Shown: positions 35,794-45,025 of the stretch, piece after piece
Position numbering within the stretch: the first letter of the stretch is position 1
How the letters are laid out: each line of letters begins with the position of its first letter
DNA from: Christiangramia sabulilitoris
GTDB taxonomy: Bacteria > Bacteroidota > Bacteroidia > Flavobacteriales > Flavobacteriaceae
NCBI RefSeq assembly: GCF_007050985.1
Contig: NZ_VHSF01000001.1
Span: 1 to 64,000 of the forward strand
DNA length: 64,000 nt
Direction: 5' to 3'
The notes under the pieces: generated by a model
The model's input: only the letters and a program-made list of their open reading frames with translations
The model's database searches: none
Told to the model about the DNA's origin: nothing
Position numbers and translations under genes: made by a program

Positions 35794-38700
35794 ATGCAGA
35801 AAAAAATAGCCTCAATCCTTTTTTCTACCCGCATAATGGCCGTTTTATTTATAATCTTCGCAGTTGCGATGGCTATGGGTACTTTCATAGAAAGTTGGTA
35901 TAGTATAGAAACCGCAAAAATTCTGATTTATAATACCTGGTGGTTCGAGGGAATCATGCTATTCCTTCTTATCAATTTTATAGGGAACATTAAGAGATAT
36001 CAGCTTTATAAAAAAGAGAAGTGGAGTACATTATTATTGCACCTTTCATTTATCTTAATCCTTATAGGAGCTTTCATTACCAGGTATATTAGTTATGAGG
36101 GAATTATGCCTATCAGGGAAGGTGAGACAACTGAGGTATTTATGACACAGGAATCCTATCTTACTTTTTTTATAGATGGTGAAATAGATGGAGAACCCAG
36201 GAGAAGGGTGCTTCAGGAAGATGTATTATTCGGGCCGGAAGTAGATAATAATTATACTTTAAATACAGATTTCAACGGGCAGCCGGTAACTTTTGAAATG
36301 ATCAATTTCATCCATGGTGCTGAAGAAGCTTTGGTTCCTACAGAAGACGGTGAGAATTACCTAAAGATCGTTGAAGCCGGAGATGGTGACCGTCATGACC
36401 ATTATCTTCAGGAAGGAGAGGTAAGCAACATTCACAACACACTTTTTACCTTGAATAGCCCACAGGATGGAGCTATTAATATTCAGGTAACCGAGGATGG
36501 CCAATATCTTATAGATTCACCATTTGAAGGTACTTATATGAGAATGGCAGATCAAAAACAAGGTGAACTTATCCAGGATTCTATCCAGCCATTAATGTTG
36601 AGGTCGCTTTATAATGTTGGGAATATGCAATTCGTGATTCCCGAGCCGGTAGTAAAAGGGGAGTATGACGTGGTTCCTACCAGGCCGAAGAACAAGGATG
36701 ATATGGATGCAGTCACAATAAATGTTTCCTCAGGAGGTGAGTCTGAAACTGTAACCCTGCTTGGAGGACAAGGTGTGGTAGCAGATCCTGTGCAGGTGAA
36801 CCTGGCCGGACTGGAAATATTTCTGAATTATGGTTCTATAGAAAAAGAGCTTCCCTTCGCTTTAAAATTGAATGATTTCATTGCTGAAAAATATCCCGGT
36901 ACCGCAGACAGGGCAACGCCCGGGTACGCTTCTTTTAAAAGTAAAGTAGAGATCATTGAAGAAGGAGAGAAACCACAACCTTATGATATTTATATGAACA
37001 ATGTTCTTGATCACGAAGGCTACAGGTTTTTCCAATCCAGTTTCCACCCTGATGAAAAGGGCACAATCCTTTCTGTGAATCACGATTTCTGGGGAACCTG
37101 GACTACCTATATCGGGTATTTTCTACTCTATTTAGGCTTGATCTGGATCCTGTTCGATAAAAACTCAAGATTTGGTCATTTAGATAAAACCCTGACTAAG
37201 ATCAAGAAACGTAAGCAATCATTAACGACATTGTTAATTCTGGTGGGCGCCACTTTTGGAATGCAGGCCCAGGATACAGAGCATGCGCACAGTGATACCA
37301 ATAAGTCCCAGATAGATAGTATTATAAAGACCAATGCGGTAAGTGAGGAACACGCCGCAAAGTTTGGACGACTAATTATTCAGGATGCAGGGGGAAGGAT
37401 GAAGCCGGCAAACACTTATTCTTCAGAGTTGCTGAGAAAACTAAGTAAAAGTGATGAATACGCGGGGTTAAGTTCAGATCAGGTATTGGTGTCGTTAACT
37501 GAAAATCCTGTTTTCTGGTACCAGGCGCCGATCATCTATGTTAAAAAGAAGAATGACAGCCTGCATAATATTCTAGGGGTAGAAAAGGGAAGAAAATATT
37601 TAGCTCTAACCGATTTCTTTGACGAAAAAGGAAACTATAAGTTGTCACCGGTGCTGGAAAGCGCTTATAAAGCTGCAGTTCCCAACCAGTTTCAGAAGGA
37701 CTTCATTGAGACCGATAAGAAGGTGAATCTTCTGTACCAGGCGGTACAGGGAAAGGTATTAAAGATCTTCCCCATTCCGGAAGATGACAATAACGAGTGG
37801 GTCTCCTATCCCGAAGCAGGAGAGGCAAATTTGAAAGGAATGGATTCTGTATATACCCAGCAAATACTCCCATTATATATGAATGCCTTAAGAACAGCCA
37901 GGGAGACCGGAGATTATGAAAAGGCAGACCAATACCTGGAAAGTATTAAAAGCTTTCAGACAAAATTTGGGAGCGAAGTAATGCCATCAGAAGATAAGGT
38001 AGATGCAGAGATACTTTATAATAAATATGATGTATTCAGAAACCTTTTCTGGATGTACATGCTGGCAGGATTACTCATGTTGTTTTTTGTGATCGTACAG
38101 ATCTTTAACGATAATAAAATCATTAAAAGCCTTATCAGTTTAGGAACTGTTTCAATTATCATACTGTTTATTATCCACACTGCCGGTCTTGCGGCAAGAT
38201 GGTACATTTCAGGTCATGCTCCCTGGAGTGATGCCTATGAATCTATGATCTATGTGGCCTGGGCTACTATGTTCTTTGGTTTGGTCTTCGGAAGCAAATC
38301 TAAATTAACCATCGCTTCAACAGCCTTTGTAACTTCCATGATTTTAATGATCGCCCACTGGAACTGGATGGATCCGGCGATTGCCAATCTACAACCGGTC
38401 CTTAACTCTTACTGGTTAATGATCCATGTTTCTGTGATCGTGGGAAGCTATGGTCCCTTTACTCTGGGTATGATCTTAGGAGCAGTAGCATTAATTCTAA
38501 TGATCCTTACCAATGATAAGAACCGTAAGAAAATGGAGATCAATATACACGAGATCACTGTTATTACCGAAATGGCCTTAACAGTTGGTTTGGTAATGCT
38601 TACCATTGGTAACTTCCTGGGAGGACAATGGGCAAATGAAAGCTGGGGTAGATACTGGGGCTGGGATCCAAAAGAAACATGGGCCCTAATCAGTATTTTT

Positions 38701-38958
38701 GTATATGCCTTTGTTATTCATATGAGACTGGTGCCGGGATTACGAAGCCGCTGGTTTTTTAACCTGATGGCGATCATTGCCTTCGCCAGCATTATGATGA
38801 CCTATTTTGGAGTGAATTTCTATTTAAGTGGTTTACATTCTTATGCTAGTGGAGATAAGGTGATCACACCAAGCTTTGTATATTATTCTATCGCTGTGGT
38901 TGCGATTTTGGGAGCTTTATCATATTGGAAATTCCAGAAGTATTTTGCTAAAAAATAG
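35794..38958 (+). CDS. Cytochrome c biogenesis protein, ResB-CcsA fusion
   Basis: A 1054-residue inner-membrane protein of system II cytochrome c maturation, which exports haem and attaches it to apocytochromes. The N-terminal part (residues ~1-480) is ResB-like: three hydrophobic segments near 13-33, 45-62 and 69-88, a large periplasmic domain, then a fourth segment at ~435-455. After a linker with a second hydrophobic stretch (TTLLILVGATFGMQAQ) and a periplasmic loop to ~745, the C-terminal part is CcsA-like, with the haem-handling WWD-type motif GGQWANESWGRYWGWDPKETWAL near residue 945 and flanking histidines such as HTAG, HWNW and HVSV. In many bacteria the two are separate genes. A strong terminator follows. 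Confidence 0.94.
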   Translation: MQKKIASILFSTRIMAVLFIIFAVAMAMGTFIESWYSIETAKILIYNTWWFEGIMLFLLINFIGNIKRYQLYKKEKWSTLLLHLSFILILIGAFITRYISYEGIMPIREGETTEVFMTQESYLTFFIDGEIDGEPRRRVLQEDVLFGPEVDNNYTLNTDFNGQPVTFEMINFIHGAEEALVPTEDGENYLKIVEAGDGDRHDHYLQEGEVSNIHNTLFTLNSPQDGAINIQVTEDGQYLIDSPFEGTYMRMADQKQGELIQDSIQPLMLRSLYNVGNMQFVIPEPVVKGEYDVVPTRPKNKDDMDAVTINVSSGGESETVTLLGGQGVVADPVQVNLAGLEIFLNYGSIEKELPFALKLNDFIAEKYPGTADRATPGYASFKSKVEIIEEGEKPQPYDIYMNNVLDHEGYRFFQSSFHPDEKGTILSVNHDFWGTWTTYIGYFLLYLGLIWILFDKNSRFGHLDKTLTKIKKRKQSLTTLLILVGATFGMQAQDTEHAHSDTNKSQIDSIIKTNAVSEEHAAKFGRLIIQDAGGRMKPANTYSSELLRKLSKSDEYAGLSSDQVLVSLTENPVFWYQAPIIYVKKKNDSLHNILGVEKGRKYLALTDFFDEKGNYKLSPVLESAYKAAVPNQFQKDFIETDKKVNLLYQAVQGKVLKIFPIPEDDNNEWVSYPEAGEANLKGMDSVYTQQILPLYMNALRTARETGDYEKADQYLESIKSFQTKFGSEVMPSEDKVDAEILYNKYDVFRNLFWMYMLAGLLMLFFVIVQIFNDNKIIKSLISLGTVSIIILFIIHTAGLAARWYISGHAPWSDAYESMIYVAWATMFFGLVFGSKSKLTIASTAFVTSMILMIAHWNWMDPAIANLQPVLNSYWLMIHVSVIVGSYGPFTLGMILGAVALILMILTNDKNRKKMEINIHEITVITEMALTVGLVMLTIGNFLGGQWANESWGRYWGWDPKETWALISIFVYAFVIHMRLVPGLRSRWFFNLMAIIAFASIMMTYFGVNFYLSGLHSYASGDKVITPSFVYYSIAVVAILGALSYWKFQKYFAKK

Positions 38959-38981
38959 TAAGTTAATAGTAAAACTTATAT

Positions 38982-39014
38982 AATAAAAAACCCCGCATAT
39001 TTGCGGGGTTTTTA
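38982..39014. terminator. Strong bidirectional terminator between ccsA and fumC
   Basis: AAAACCCCGC and GCGGGGTTTT pair in a GC-rich stem around ATATTT, flanked by A-runs and T-runs on both sides, so it can end transcription from either of the two convergent genes. Confidence 0.88.
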
Positions 39015-39035
39015 TTTAACCATGAATGAAAATTT

Positions 39036-40430
39036 TTATGAATTCCCAATCATATCTTTAGGATCAACCCACTCGTCAAATTGTTCTTTTGTAACATAAC
39101 CCAGATTAACCGCTTCTTCCTTTAAAGTGGTTCCGTTCTTATGAGCGGTATTGGCAATTTCGGCAGCTTTATAATAACCAATTTTGGTATTTAAGGCTGT
39201 TACCAGCATCAGGGAATTATTCAAATGTTCCTGAATTCTCTTTTCATTGGCTTCGATCCCTCGTGCGCAGTGTTCTTCAAAAGAAGCACAGGCATCGCCT
39301 AGCAGTTCTGCACTTTGCAACAAGGCATTCGCCATAACCGGTTTAAAAACATTAAGTTCGAATTGTCCCTGCATTCCTCCAACGCTCATGGTTGTATCGT
39401 TTCCTATCACCTGGGCGCAAACCATGGTTAGTGCCTCGCATTGGGTAGGATTCACTTTACCCGGCATGATCGAAGATCCGGGCTCGTTAGCCGGAATATT
39501 GATCTCTCCAATTCCGCTTCTTGGTCCAGAGGCCAGCATCCGGATATCATTTGCTATTTTATTAAGGGCGACCGCTAATTGTTTTAAGGCACCATGCGTT
39601 TCAACAAAGGCATCATGTGCGGCTAAAGCTTCAAATTTATTACCGGCAGAAACAAATGGCAGATCTGTAAATTTAGCAATGAATTCTGCTACTCTTTTAG
39701 AGTACCCTTTAGGAGTGTTCAAACCGGTTCCTACGGCTGTACCGCCCAGGGCAAGTTCGGAAAGATGAGGCAACGAATTTTCTAATGCCCTGATGCCGTA
39801 ATCTAACTGTGCCACATATCCGCTAAATTCCTGACCCAGGGTGAGGGGAGTAGCATCCATGAAATGAGTACGTCCTATTTTTACCGTAGATTTGAATTCT
39901 TCAGATTTTTTCTTCAGGGTATTTCTCAGTTGACGTAAACCTGGAAGAGTAACCTTATGGATCTTTTTATAGGCCGCAATATGCATTCCGGTAGGGAAGG
40001 TATCGTTCGACGACTGAGATTTATTAACATCATCATTAGGCTGAAGGGTCTTATCTCCTTCCCCGATCTTTTTACCGGCCAGTTGATGAGCACGGTTCGC
40101 AATAACTTCATTTACGTTCATATTGCTTTGAGTACCACTTCCGGTTTGCCAGATAACCAATGGAAATTGATCATCATGTTTGCCCTCAAGGATCTCATCA
40201 CAGACTTTTGCTATAAGATCGCGCTTATCTACCGGAAGAACTCCCAATTCACAGTTGGTATAGGCCGCGGCTTTTTTGAGATACGCAAAACCATAAATAA
40301 TATCAAGGGGCATGGAAGAGGCAGGTCCAATTTTAAAATTGTTCCTGGAACGTTCGGTTTGTGCACCCCATAATTTATCTGAAGGAACTTTTACTTCCCC
40401 CATAGTATCTTTTTCTATTCTATAATCCAT
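39036..40430 (-). CDS. fumC: Class II fumarate hydratase
   Basis: Interconverts fumarate and malate in the tricarboxylic acid cycle; iron-free and tetrameric. The 464-residue protein shows the family blocks [11 protein letters not shown], the active-site [14 protein letters not shown] near residue 97, [11 protein letters not shown] near 137, [20 protein letters not shown] near 183, and the signature [13 protein letters not shown] near 316 with the mobile-loop serine. A -7 element TAACTTTG lies just upstream. It converges on ccsA with a shared terminator. Confidence 0.97.
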   Translation of the reverse strand: MDYRIEKDTMGEVKVPSDKLWGAQTERSRNNFKIGPASSMPLDIIYGFAYLKKAAAYTNCELGVLPVDKRDLIAKVCDEILEGKHDDQFPLVIWQTGSGTQSNMNVNEVIANRAHQLAGKKIGEGDKTLQPNDDVNKSQSSNDTFPTGMHIAAYKKIHKVTLPGLRQLRNTLKKKSEEFKSTVKIGRTHFMDATPLTLGQEFSGYVAQLDYGIRALENSLPHLSELALGGTAVGTGLNTPKGYSKRVAEFIAKFTDLPFVSAGNKFEALAAHDAFVETHGALKQLAVALNKIANDIRMLASGPRSGIGEINIPANEPGSSIMPGKVNPTQCEALTMVCAQVIGNDTTMSVGGMQGQFELNVFKPVMANALLQSAELLGDACASFEEHCARGIEANEKRIQEHLNNSLMLVTALNTKIGYYKAAEIANTAHKNGTTLKEEAVNLGYVTKEQFDEWVDPKDMIGNS

Positions 40431-40720
40431 AGTACTAAAATTGGTTGTTTCGCAAAGTTAAGGTTTAGCAAAATTCTATAAACCAAAAAAACCTTTAAAA
40501 TAAAATATTTAAAAAGTTGGAGTTTTCATTGCCGATTGTTCAAAAAAACGAACCCAATTTCTTGTTAAAATCAATTGCCTGAAAAACTAAAACCTGATAG
40601 TCGATTTTTTGTAATTGCCTGCAAAACAATTAATTATACATAAAATGGGGGTTTGTTCTAAGTTGTTTTGTTTGTTAAAATCCTTAACTTTTCGCTTCAT
40701 CTTTTAAAATCAAAAATATT
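40431..40720. other. AT-rich intergenic region with short direct repeats
   Basis: This 290-bp gap between divergent fumC and a lipoprotein gene holds no gene I can support. It contains the fumC -7 element and two pairs of direct repeats: AATTGCCTGNAAAAC at 40573-40587 and 40613-40627, and TTGTTAAAATC at 40562-40572 and 40672-40682. They could be operators for the lipoprotein gene; nothing identifies the binding protein. Confidence 0.4.
40453..40460 (-). promoter_or_regulatory. -7 promoter element of fumC
   Basis: TAACTTTG on the minus strand fits TAnnTTTG, 22 bases before the fumC ATG; a TTTG about 23 bases further upstream may be the -33 element. Confidence 0.6.
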
Positions 40721-41233
40721 ATGAAAAAGCATTATTATTTCAATTTATTCATCTCGATATTATTGCTTGTTTTCATAGGCTGTAGTTCAGATGATGACGG
40801 ACAGATTTCTGAACAATTTATTATTGCCAACGTGAATGGAGTGGATTTTCATTCAGATGCCAAACTCACGCCTACAGGCTTTACCCGTATTCTAATGCCA
40901 GCCGGAAGGATCAATCTACATGTTAAGGCCTTATCTGCCGATGGAAATGTCCTTGAACTTTTGATAGATAATTTCCAGGGGCCCGGTAAATATTATTTTG
41001 GCGACAATTTTTACAATAAAAGCTGGGTGAAATTCGATATGCCATCCACGTCTGAATCCTGGAGTGTAAAAGCCAGTGAAGCATTGAACCGGCATACCAA
41101 CTTCATTGAGATCACCTCAATAAAGGATAATTATATAGAAGGTAAGATAGCCTGCGATGAACTCATCAATAATCTGGATGGTATTTTAGGCGCTATGTCA
41201 GGAGAATTCAGACTTATCATCACCGAGCAATAA
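40721..41233 (+). CDS. Small lipoprotein, DUF6252-like
   Basis: A 170-residue exported protein. Residues 1-21 are a lipoprotein signal (LFISILLLVFIGC) with the lipobox cysteine followed by SSDDDG; acidic residues after the cysteine are typical of Bacteroidota outer-membrane lipoproteins. The body (FIIANVNGVDFHSDAKL, NVLELLIDNFQGPGKYYFGD, HTNFIEITSIKDNYIEGKI, SGEFRLIITE) is all-beta and resembles the DUF6252 group, which has no known role. It stands alone between fumC and a tiny membrane protein, with repeat elements upstream. Family match is tentative. Confidence 0.82.
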   Translation: MKKHYYFNLFISILLLVFIGCSSDDDGQISEQFIIANVNGVDFHSDAKLTPTGFTRILMPAGRINLHVKALSADGNVLELLIDNFQGPGKYYFGDNFYNKSWVKFDMPSTSESWSVKASEALNRHTNFIEITSIKDNYIEGKIACDELINNLDGILGAMSGEFRLIITEQ

Positions 41234-41321
41234 TGCAGAAGGTTGGTCACATAATATAAAACCAGTCTAGGTTCAAAAATAAAAAGTGAGGTTTTTTCTG
41301 TGATAAGCGGCGTAGTCTTAT

Positions 41322-41329
41322 TATCTTTG
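41322..41329 (+). promoter_or_regulatory. -7 promoter element of the 58-residue membrane protein gene
   Basis: TATCTTTG fits TAnnTTTG, 28 bases before the ATG at 41358. Confidence 0.5.
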
Positions 41330-41357
41330 GCCAGATTCAAATCAAACTTTGACTGTT

Positions 41358-41534
41358 ATGTTCGAATTCGATCAATACCTTGGCTTCTTAGCATTTTTAG
41401 CGATATTGACAATGGGTTTCTGGCTTATGATCTTTTTAATGGCATTCCTACCTTACTGGATAGGAGGCTCTGTTGGAGAGTTGATAAAGGAAAAACGTGA
41501 AGCTCGAAAAAAAGCTAAAGCGGAAAAAGCATAA
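41358..41534 (+). CDS. 58-residue membrane protein with basic tail
   Basis: A tiny protein of unknown function: MFEFDQYL, then a long hydrophobic stretch from about residue 9 to 38 (LAFLAILTMGFWLMIFLMAFLPYWIGG), then a strongly basic helical tail (EKREARKKAKAEKA). The ATG at 41358 is preferred to a TTG three codons upstream. A good -7 element precedes it and a strong terminator follows its stop, so it is a self-contained unit, which supports reality. The basic tail could bind the membrane surface, RNA or a protein partner; no family is recognised. Confidence 0.72.
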   Translation: MFEFDQYLGFLAFLAILTMGFWLMIFLMAFLPYWIGGSVGELIKEKREARKKAKAEKA

Positions 41535-41535
41535 A

Positions 41536-41573
41536 AAAAAGGGACTAATTTTAGTCCCTTTTTTTTGTCTTAA
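41536..41573. terminator. Bidirectional terminator
   Basis: AAAAAAAGGGACTAA and TTAGTCCCTTTTTTT form a stem with a short TT-rich loop, flanked by A- and T-runs, ending both the 58-residue gene and the convergent TonB-type receptor gene. Confidence 0.88.
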
Positions 41574-41576
41574 ATT

Positions 41577-44120
41577 CTAGAATTCTCCTCCCTCATCGTC
41601 ATAATCTCCACCACCATCGCCTCTTTGCTGGCGTTGCTTCTTTTGATTGAATCTATAAATAAATGAGATGTTCACTCTTTGTCCCTGTCTCCACTGGAAT
41701 TCCGTTTCCTGTTCAAAAAAATCGGTTCTGGTATTCTGTCTTCTAATTCCACCATTGAATATATCGCTAACGTTTACCGCGATCGTAGCCCTATCATTCA
41801 GTAATTCTTTACTCAGGGCAGAACTTACAATCAATAAACCGTCTCTTCGTCCCTGAACTTCATCTGAAGCACCTCTGTAAAAGGCATTTGTTTGCCAGTC
41901 TATTTTCCAAGGTAAAGTTACTTTAGAACTGAACCTTCCAAACCAGCTTGTATTTTCCTGGCTGTAATCCACGCCGTTAAATTCTCCGTCTAATTTAAAC
42001 TGAAAGAAATTCACACTTCCATTCAATCTCAACCAGTCTGTAGGGTTATATAAGATCCCTGCTTCTGCACCGGTACGGTCTTCTGTCGCCAGGTTAAAAG
42101 GAATACTTCTAATTACTTCTATATCTGTATCATTTGGTCCTGAAATGAATACTTCTTCCTGTACTCTCGAAAAAGCATCTGTTTCTCTTTGATAGTATAC
42201 CGAGGCTGTAAACGTAAGTTTTTCCCATCTCTTCAAATACCCAAGGTCGAAAGCGTTAGAAAATGCCGGTCTCAGGTTAGGATTACCCTGGAAAATATTA
42301 TTACGGCTGCTTCTGGAAGGGAATGGATTAATAAACCATCCTCTGGGTCTGTTGATCCTTCGGTTATATCCTAAAGTAATGTTTTCCTCTTCTCCTAATT
42401 CATAGATAAGGTTTACCGTAGGGAAAAGCCCTAAATAGTTATTATCAAAATCTGTATCAATCTCAAATGAGAACTCATCCTGCAACTCCTGTTCAGCAAG
42501 TTCAGAAGTAATCTCACCTTTTAGGTTAGTGTTCTCAAGTCTTAATCCCAACAGGAAACTAAAATCTCCAAATTTCGATCCATATTGTGAATACAGCGCC
42601 TGTACATTTTCAGAATAATCAAAAACATTGGTTTGGTTCCTGTTAATCACCAAAACACCATCAGCATTTTCCTGAAGTAAGAGATAATCTGTGATCTCAT
42701 TTTCGAAATTACCACGGTATCCAGCCTCAAACTGCGATTCTTCTCCTATTGGCAAAACATAATCTGCCTGTATCAAATATTCTTTTTGATCTTCAGTGGT
42801 CGTGGTTTCTTCACGCGGAATATCTACATCATTAATGTCACTGTTATTATAAATTATAGGTTCTCTAATAAAAGAAGCCTGGGTCTCACTGTCGTTTTCA
42901 AATTGGAAATCGGCAGTTAACTCATGTCCGGTATTATTGAATTTCTTAATATAATTTACCGAGAATTGAACACTTTCATCCTCTTCTGTCTCTAATTCTA
43001 TTCTTCTTGTTCCAAGAAGGGAATTATTATTTAAGAAGTAATCGTTCACGTTGGTGGTAAGGTCTTCATCATTACCATTTCTATAAAAAATGGCACCCGT
43101 AATAGAAGACATGTCGCTTATATAATACTCCATACCAAAATTGGTATTGAATCCACGATTTATTCTGTCATAATCTCTGTCTTCAATATTTCTGTCATAT
43201 TCCAGGCCTTCAAGGAATGGATCTACTCTTGAATCAAAATAACGTGTATCAAAAAAGCCGCTTCCAGGTGACTCATTATATCTATATCCGGTAGTGGTAA
43301 AAAGGTTGAATTTATCTGTTCTGTAGTTAACATTGGCTGAAATTCCAGCGTTTTCCGGGTAACCACCGTTAAGAGTTAGGGAGCCGTTAAATCCCAGGGT
43401 TTCTTTTTTCCTTAGAATAATATTGATAATCCCGGCAGTACCCTCGGCATCATATCTGGCAGAAGGTGAAGTAATAACTTCTACACGCTCAATAGCTTCT
43501 GCAGGCAACTGACTAAGAACATCGGTGCTTCCAAAACCGGCCATGGCTGAAGGTTTCCCGTTTATTAAGATCCTTACATTTTGATTACCTCTAAGGCTGA
43601 TACCGCCATCAAGATCTACAGAAATAGAAGGAACATTATTAAGGGCATCGCTCACAGTTCCTCCCGCGGTTGTAAGATCTTTACCAATATTATAGATCTT
43701 TTTGTCCAGCCTTATATCTACCTGGGTAGTCTCAGCCCGAACTACAACTTCGTCAAGACTTTCAGATCCCAAACCTAATTTGATCGTTCCAAGGTTGAGA
43801 TCTTTTTTTACGTTACGGTTTAGATATTCTTTGGTTTCGTAGGAAATAAATTCGATGATAATATTATAGGTGCCATTTTTAACTTCTACAGAAAATTCAC
43901 CATTGGCATCAGTAATTCCTCCATTTATGTCTGAAGGATCTTCTACATTCTGTACTGAAATGGTCGCATACTCTAAAGGTACTTCGAGTTCGTTATCGAT
44001 TACTCTACCGGTTATCGTATTTTTTTTGAAGTTGGAAGGACCCTGGGCATTTACCGGAAAAATGAAAATACCGCAGAGTCCAAAAATGAGGCTAAGCGTA
44101 AAGATCTGTTTTAAGTTCAT
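41577..44120 (-). CDS. TonB-dependent receptor-like outer-membrane protein
   Basis: An 847-residue outer-membrane protein. After a signal peptide (MNLKQIFTLSLIFGLCGIFIFPVNAQ) comes a carboxypeptidase-regulatory-like domain (ITGRVIDNELEVPLEYATISV, DANGEFSV), then a plug domain (GGTVSDALNNVPSISVDLDGGISLRGNQNVRILINGKP, IERVEVITSPSARYDAEGTAGIINI), then a beta-barrel that fits the outer-membrane protein beta-barrel family (OMP_b-brl_3) rather than classic SusC. The C-terminus ends in a Gly/Asp-rich tail. No SusD partner is adjacent, so the ligand (peptide, metal or other) is unknown. The ATG at 44120 is used; the TTG upstream gives no better signal peptide. Confidence 0.9.
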   Translation of the reverse strand: MNLKQIFTLSLIFGLCGIFIFPVNAQGPSNFKKNTITGRVIDNELEVPLEYATISVQNVEDPSDINGGITDANGEFSVEVKNGTYNIIIEFISYETKEYLNRNVKKDLNLGTIKLGLGSESLDEVVVRAETTQVDIRLDKKIYNIGKDLTTAGGTVSDALNNVPSISVDLDGGISLRGNQNVRILINGKPSAMAGFGSTDVLSQLPAEAIERVEVITSPSARYDAEGTAGIINIILRKKETLGFNGSLTLNGGYPENAGISANVNYRTDKFNLFTTTGYRYNESPGSGFFDTRYFDSRVDPFLEGLEYDRNIEDRDYDRINRGFNTNFGMEYYISDMSSITGAIFYRNGNDEDLTTNVNDYFLNNNSLLGTRRIELETEEDESVQFSVNYIKKFNNTGHELTADFQFENDSETQASFIREPIIYNNSDINDVDIPREETTTTEDQKEYLIQADYVLPIGEESQFEAGYRGNFENEITDYLLLQENADGVLVINRNQTNVFDYSENVQALYSQYGSKFGDFSFLLGLRLENTNLKGEITSELAEQELQDEFSFEIDTDFDNNYLGLFPTVNLIYELGEEENITLGYNRRINRPRGWFINPFPSRSSRNNIFQGNPNLRPAFSNAFDLGYLKRWEKLTFTASVYYQRETDAFSRVQEEVFISGPNDTDIEVIRSIPFNLATEDRTGAEAGILYNPTDWLRLNGSVNFFQFKLDGEFNGVDYSQENTSWFGRFSSKVTLPWKIDWQTNAFYRGASDEVQGRRDGLLIVSSALSKELLNDRATIAVNVSDIFNGGIRRQNTRTDFFEQETEFQWRQGQRVNISFIYRFNQKKQRQQRGDGGGDYDDEGGEF

Positions 44121-44233
44121 GGTCAATTTTTGTAGTATGACCAATAGGAACAGGGATGGTTTAATCCTTTGCGGTTAATATTTTGTTAAACTACTTAAGG
44201 AAAATATTAAACAAAACTTGATTCGGTTGGATA

Positions 44234-44602
44234 TCAGGATTTTCGGGTAAGCTGTTTGTTTAAATAAACATAATTTTCGAACTGATCTTCTCCAAGAAAT
44301 TTTTGAAGTGTACGGTATTCGTTCTTTTGTATACTCTTTAATTTATTAATTTGCTGGTTGGTGCCCAGGCTGGAATTAATAATCTCATTTTTCTTTATTG
44401 TGTATTCTATAATAGAATCTTCCAGTAACCTGGTTTGCTCTTCATTTAGATGTAACTGATCTTTCCAGGTCAAAGCCAATTCACGGGCCACTTCTTTTAT
44501 TTCTCTTCTATTTTGTTCGTGGATGTGGATCTGCGAATATACAAATCCAGCCACTGCAGCTGCCGCTACACCAATTAATGCTATTTTATGTTGAACTTTC
44601 AT
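44234..44602 (-). CDS. Membrane-anchored helical protein, unknown function
   Basis: A 122-residue protein with one N-terminal membrane segment (IALIGVAAAAVAGFVYSQ, residues ~7-24) and a helical soluble part. The pattern LHLNEEQTRLLEDSIIEYTIKKNEII and NKLKSIQKNEYRTLQKFLGEDQFENYV is reminiscent of CpxP/Spy-type helical hairpins that start from an L-NxxQ-type motif, but the match is loose. It probably faces the periplasm. It lies 11 bases downstream of the ArsC-like gene on the same strand. No function assigned. Confidence 0.7.
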   Translation of the reverse strand: MKVQHKIALIGVAAAAVAGFVYSQIHIHEQNRREIKEVARELALTWKDQLHLNEEQTRLLEDSIIEYTIKKNEIINSSLGTNQQINKLKSIQKNEYRTLQKFLGEDQFENYVYLNKQLTRKS

Positions 44603-44613
44603 TCTTTAACTTT

Positions 44614-44955
44614 TTAGAGCAATTTTTCAATATCTGAAGGTGGTCTTCCAATCACTGCCTTTCTCTCGGTTTCTACTACAGGTCTTTCAATAAGCTTTGG
44701 GTTTTTCACCATCACTGTAATTAATTCGCGGTCACTTAAATCTTTATCCTTATAATTTTCTTTCCAGACCTTTTCATTTTTTCGAACGAGCTGAATAGGA
44801 GCGATATCCAGTTTTTTCACTAATTGCTCCAGTTCATTTTCACTTAAAGGCTCTTTAAGATATTCTATTACTTCATATTCCCTGCCAGATTTTTCTAAAA
44901 TTTCCAGCCCTTCTCTGGACTTACTGCATCTGGCGTTGTGGTAAATTTTCAGCAT
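44614..44955 (-). CDS. ArsC/Spx-family reductase, arsenate reductase-like
   Basis: A 113-residue thioredoxin-fold protein. The active-site cysteine is in NARCSKSREGLE at residue 10, and the conserved arginine/proline region LIERPVVETERKAVIGRPP lies near 88-106, both typical of glutaredoxin-dependent arsenate reductases (ArsC) and the related YffB proteins. No arsenic transporter or regulator is nearby, so arsenate detoxification is not assured; a general YffB-like redox role is possible. It lies upstream of the small helical protein gene and downstream of prfB. Confidence 0.9.
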   Translation of the reverse strand: MLKIYHNARCSKSREGLEILEKSGREYEVIEYLKEPLSENELEQLVKKLDIAPIQLVRKNEKVWKENYKDKDLSDRELITVMVKNPKLIERPVVETERKAVIGRPPSDIEKLL

Positions 44956-45025
44956 TATTAATCCTATTTAAAAATAAAATAAACAAATATTTTAGACAAT
45001 TCTGTCTTGTATAAACGTTAAAATA

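Noticed and set aside
39247-39768. 173-residue plus-strand frame inside fumC
   Set aside because: Antisense shadow of the strongly conserved fumarase signature region; its Ser/Pro/Ala-rich content is typical of a mirror frame.
39957-40373. 138-residue plus-strand frame at the 5' part of fumC
   Set aside because: Fully antisense to fumC, with no signal, domain or promoter; a shadow frame.
44614-44955. Arsenic resistance operon
   Set aside because: Only the ArsC/Spx-type protein is present; there is no transporter or ArsR-type regulator, and the neighbours are prfB and an unrelated anchored protein.
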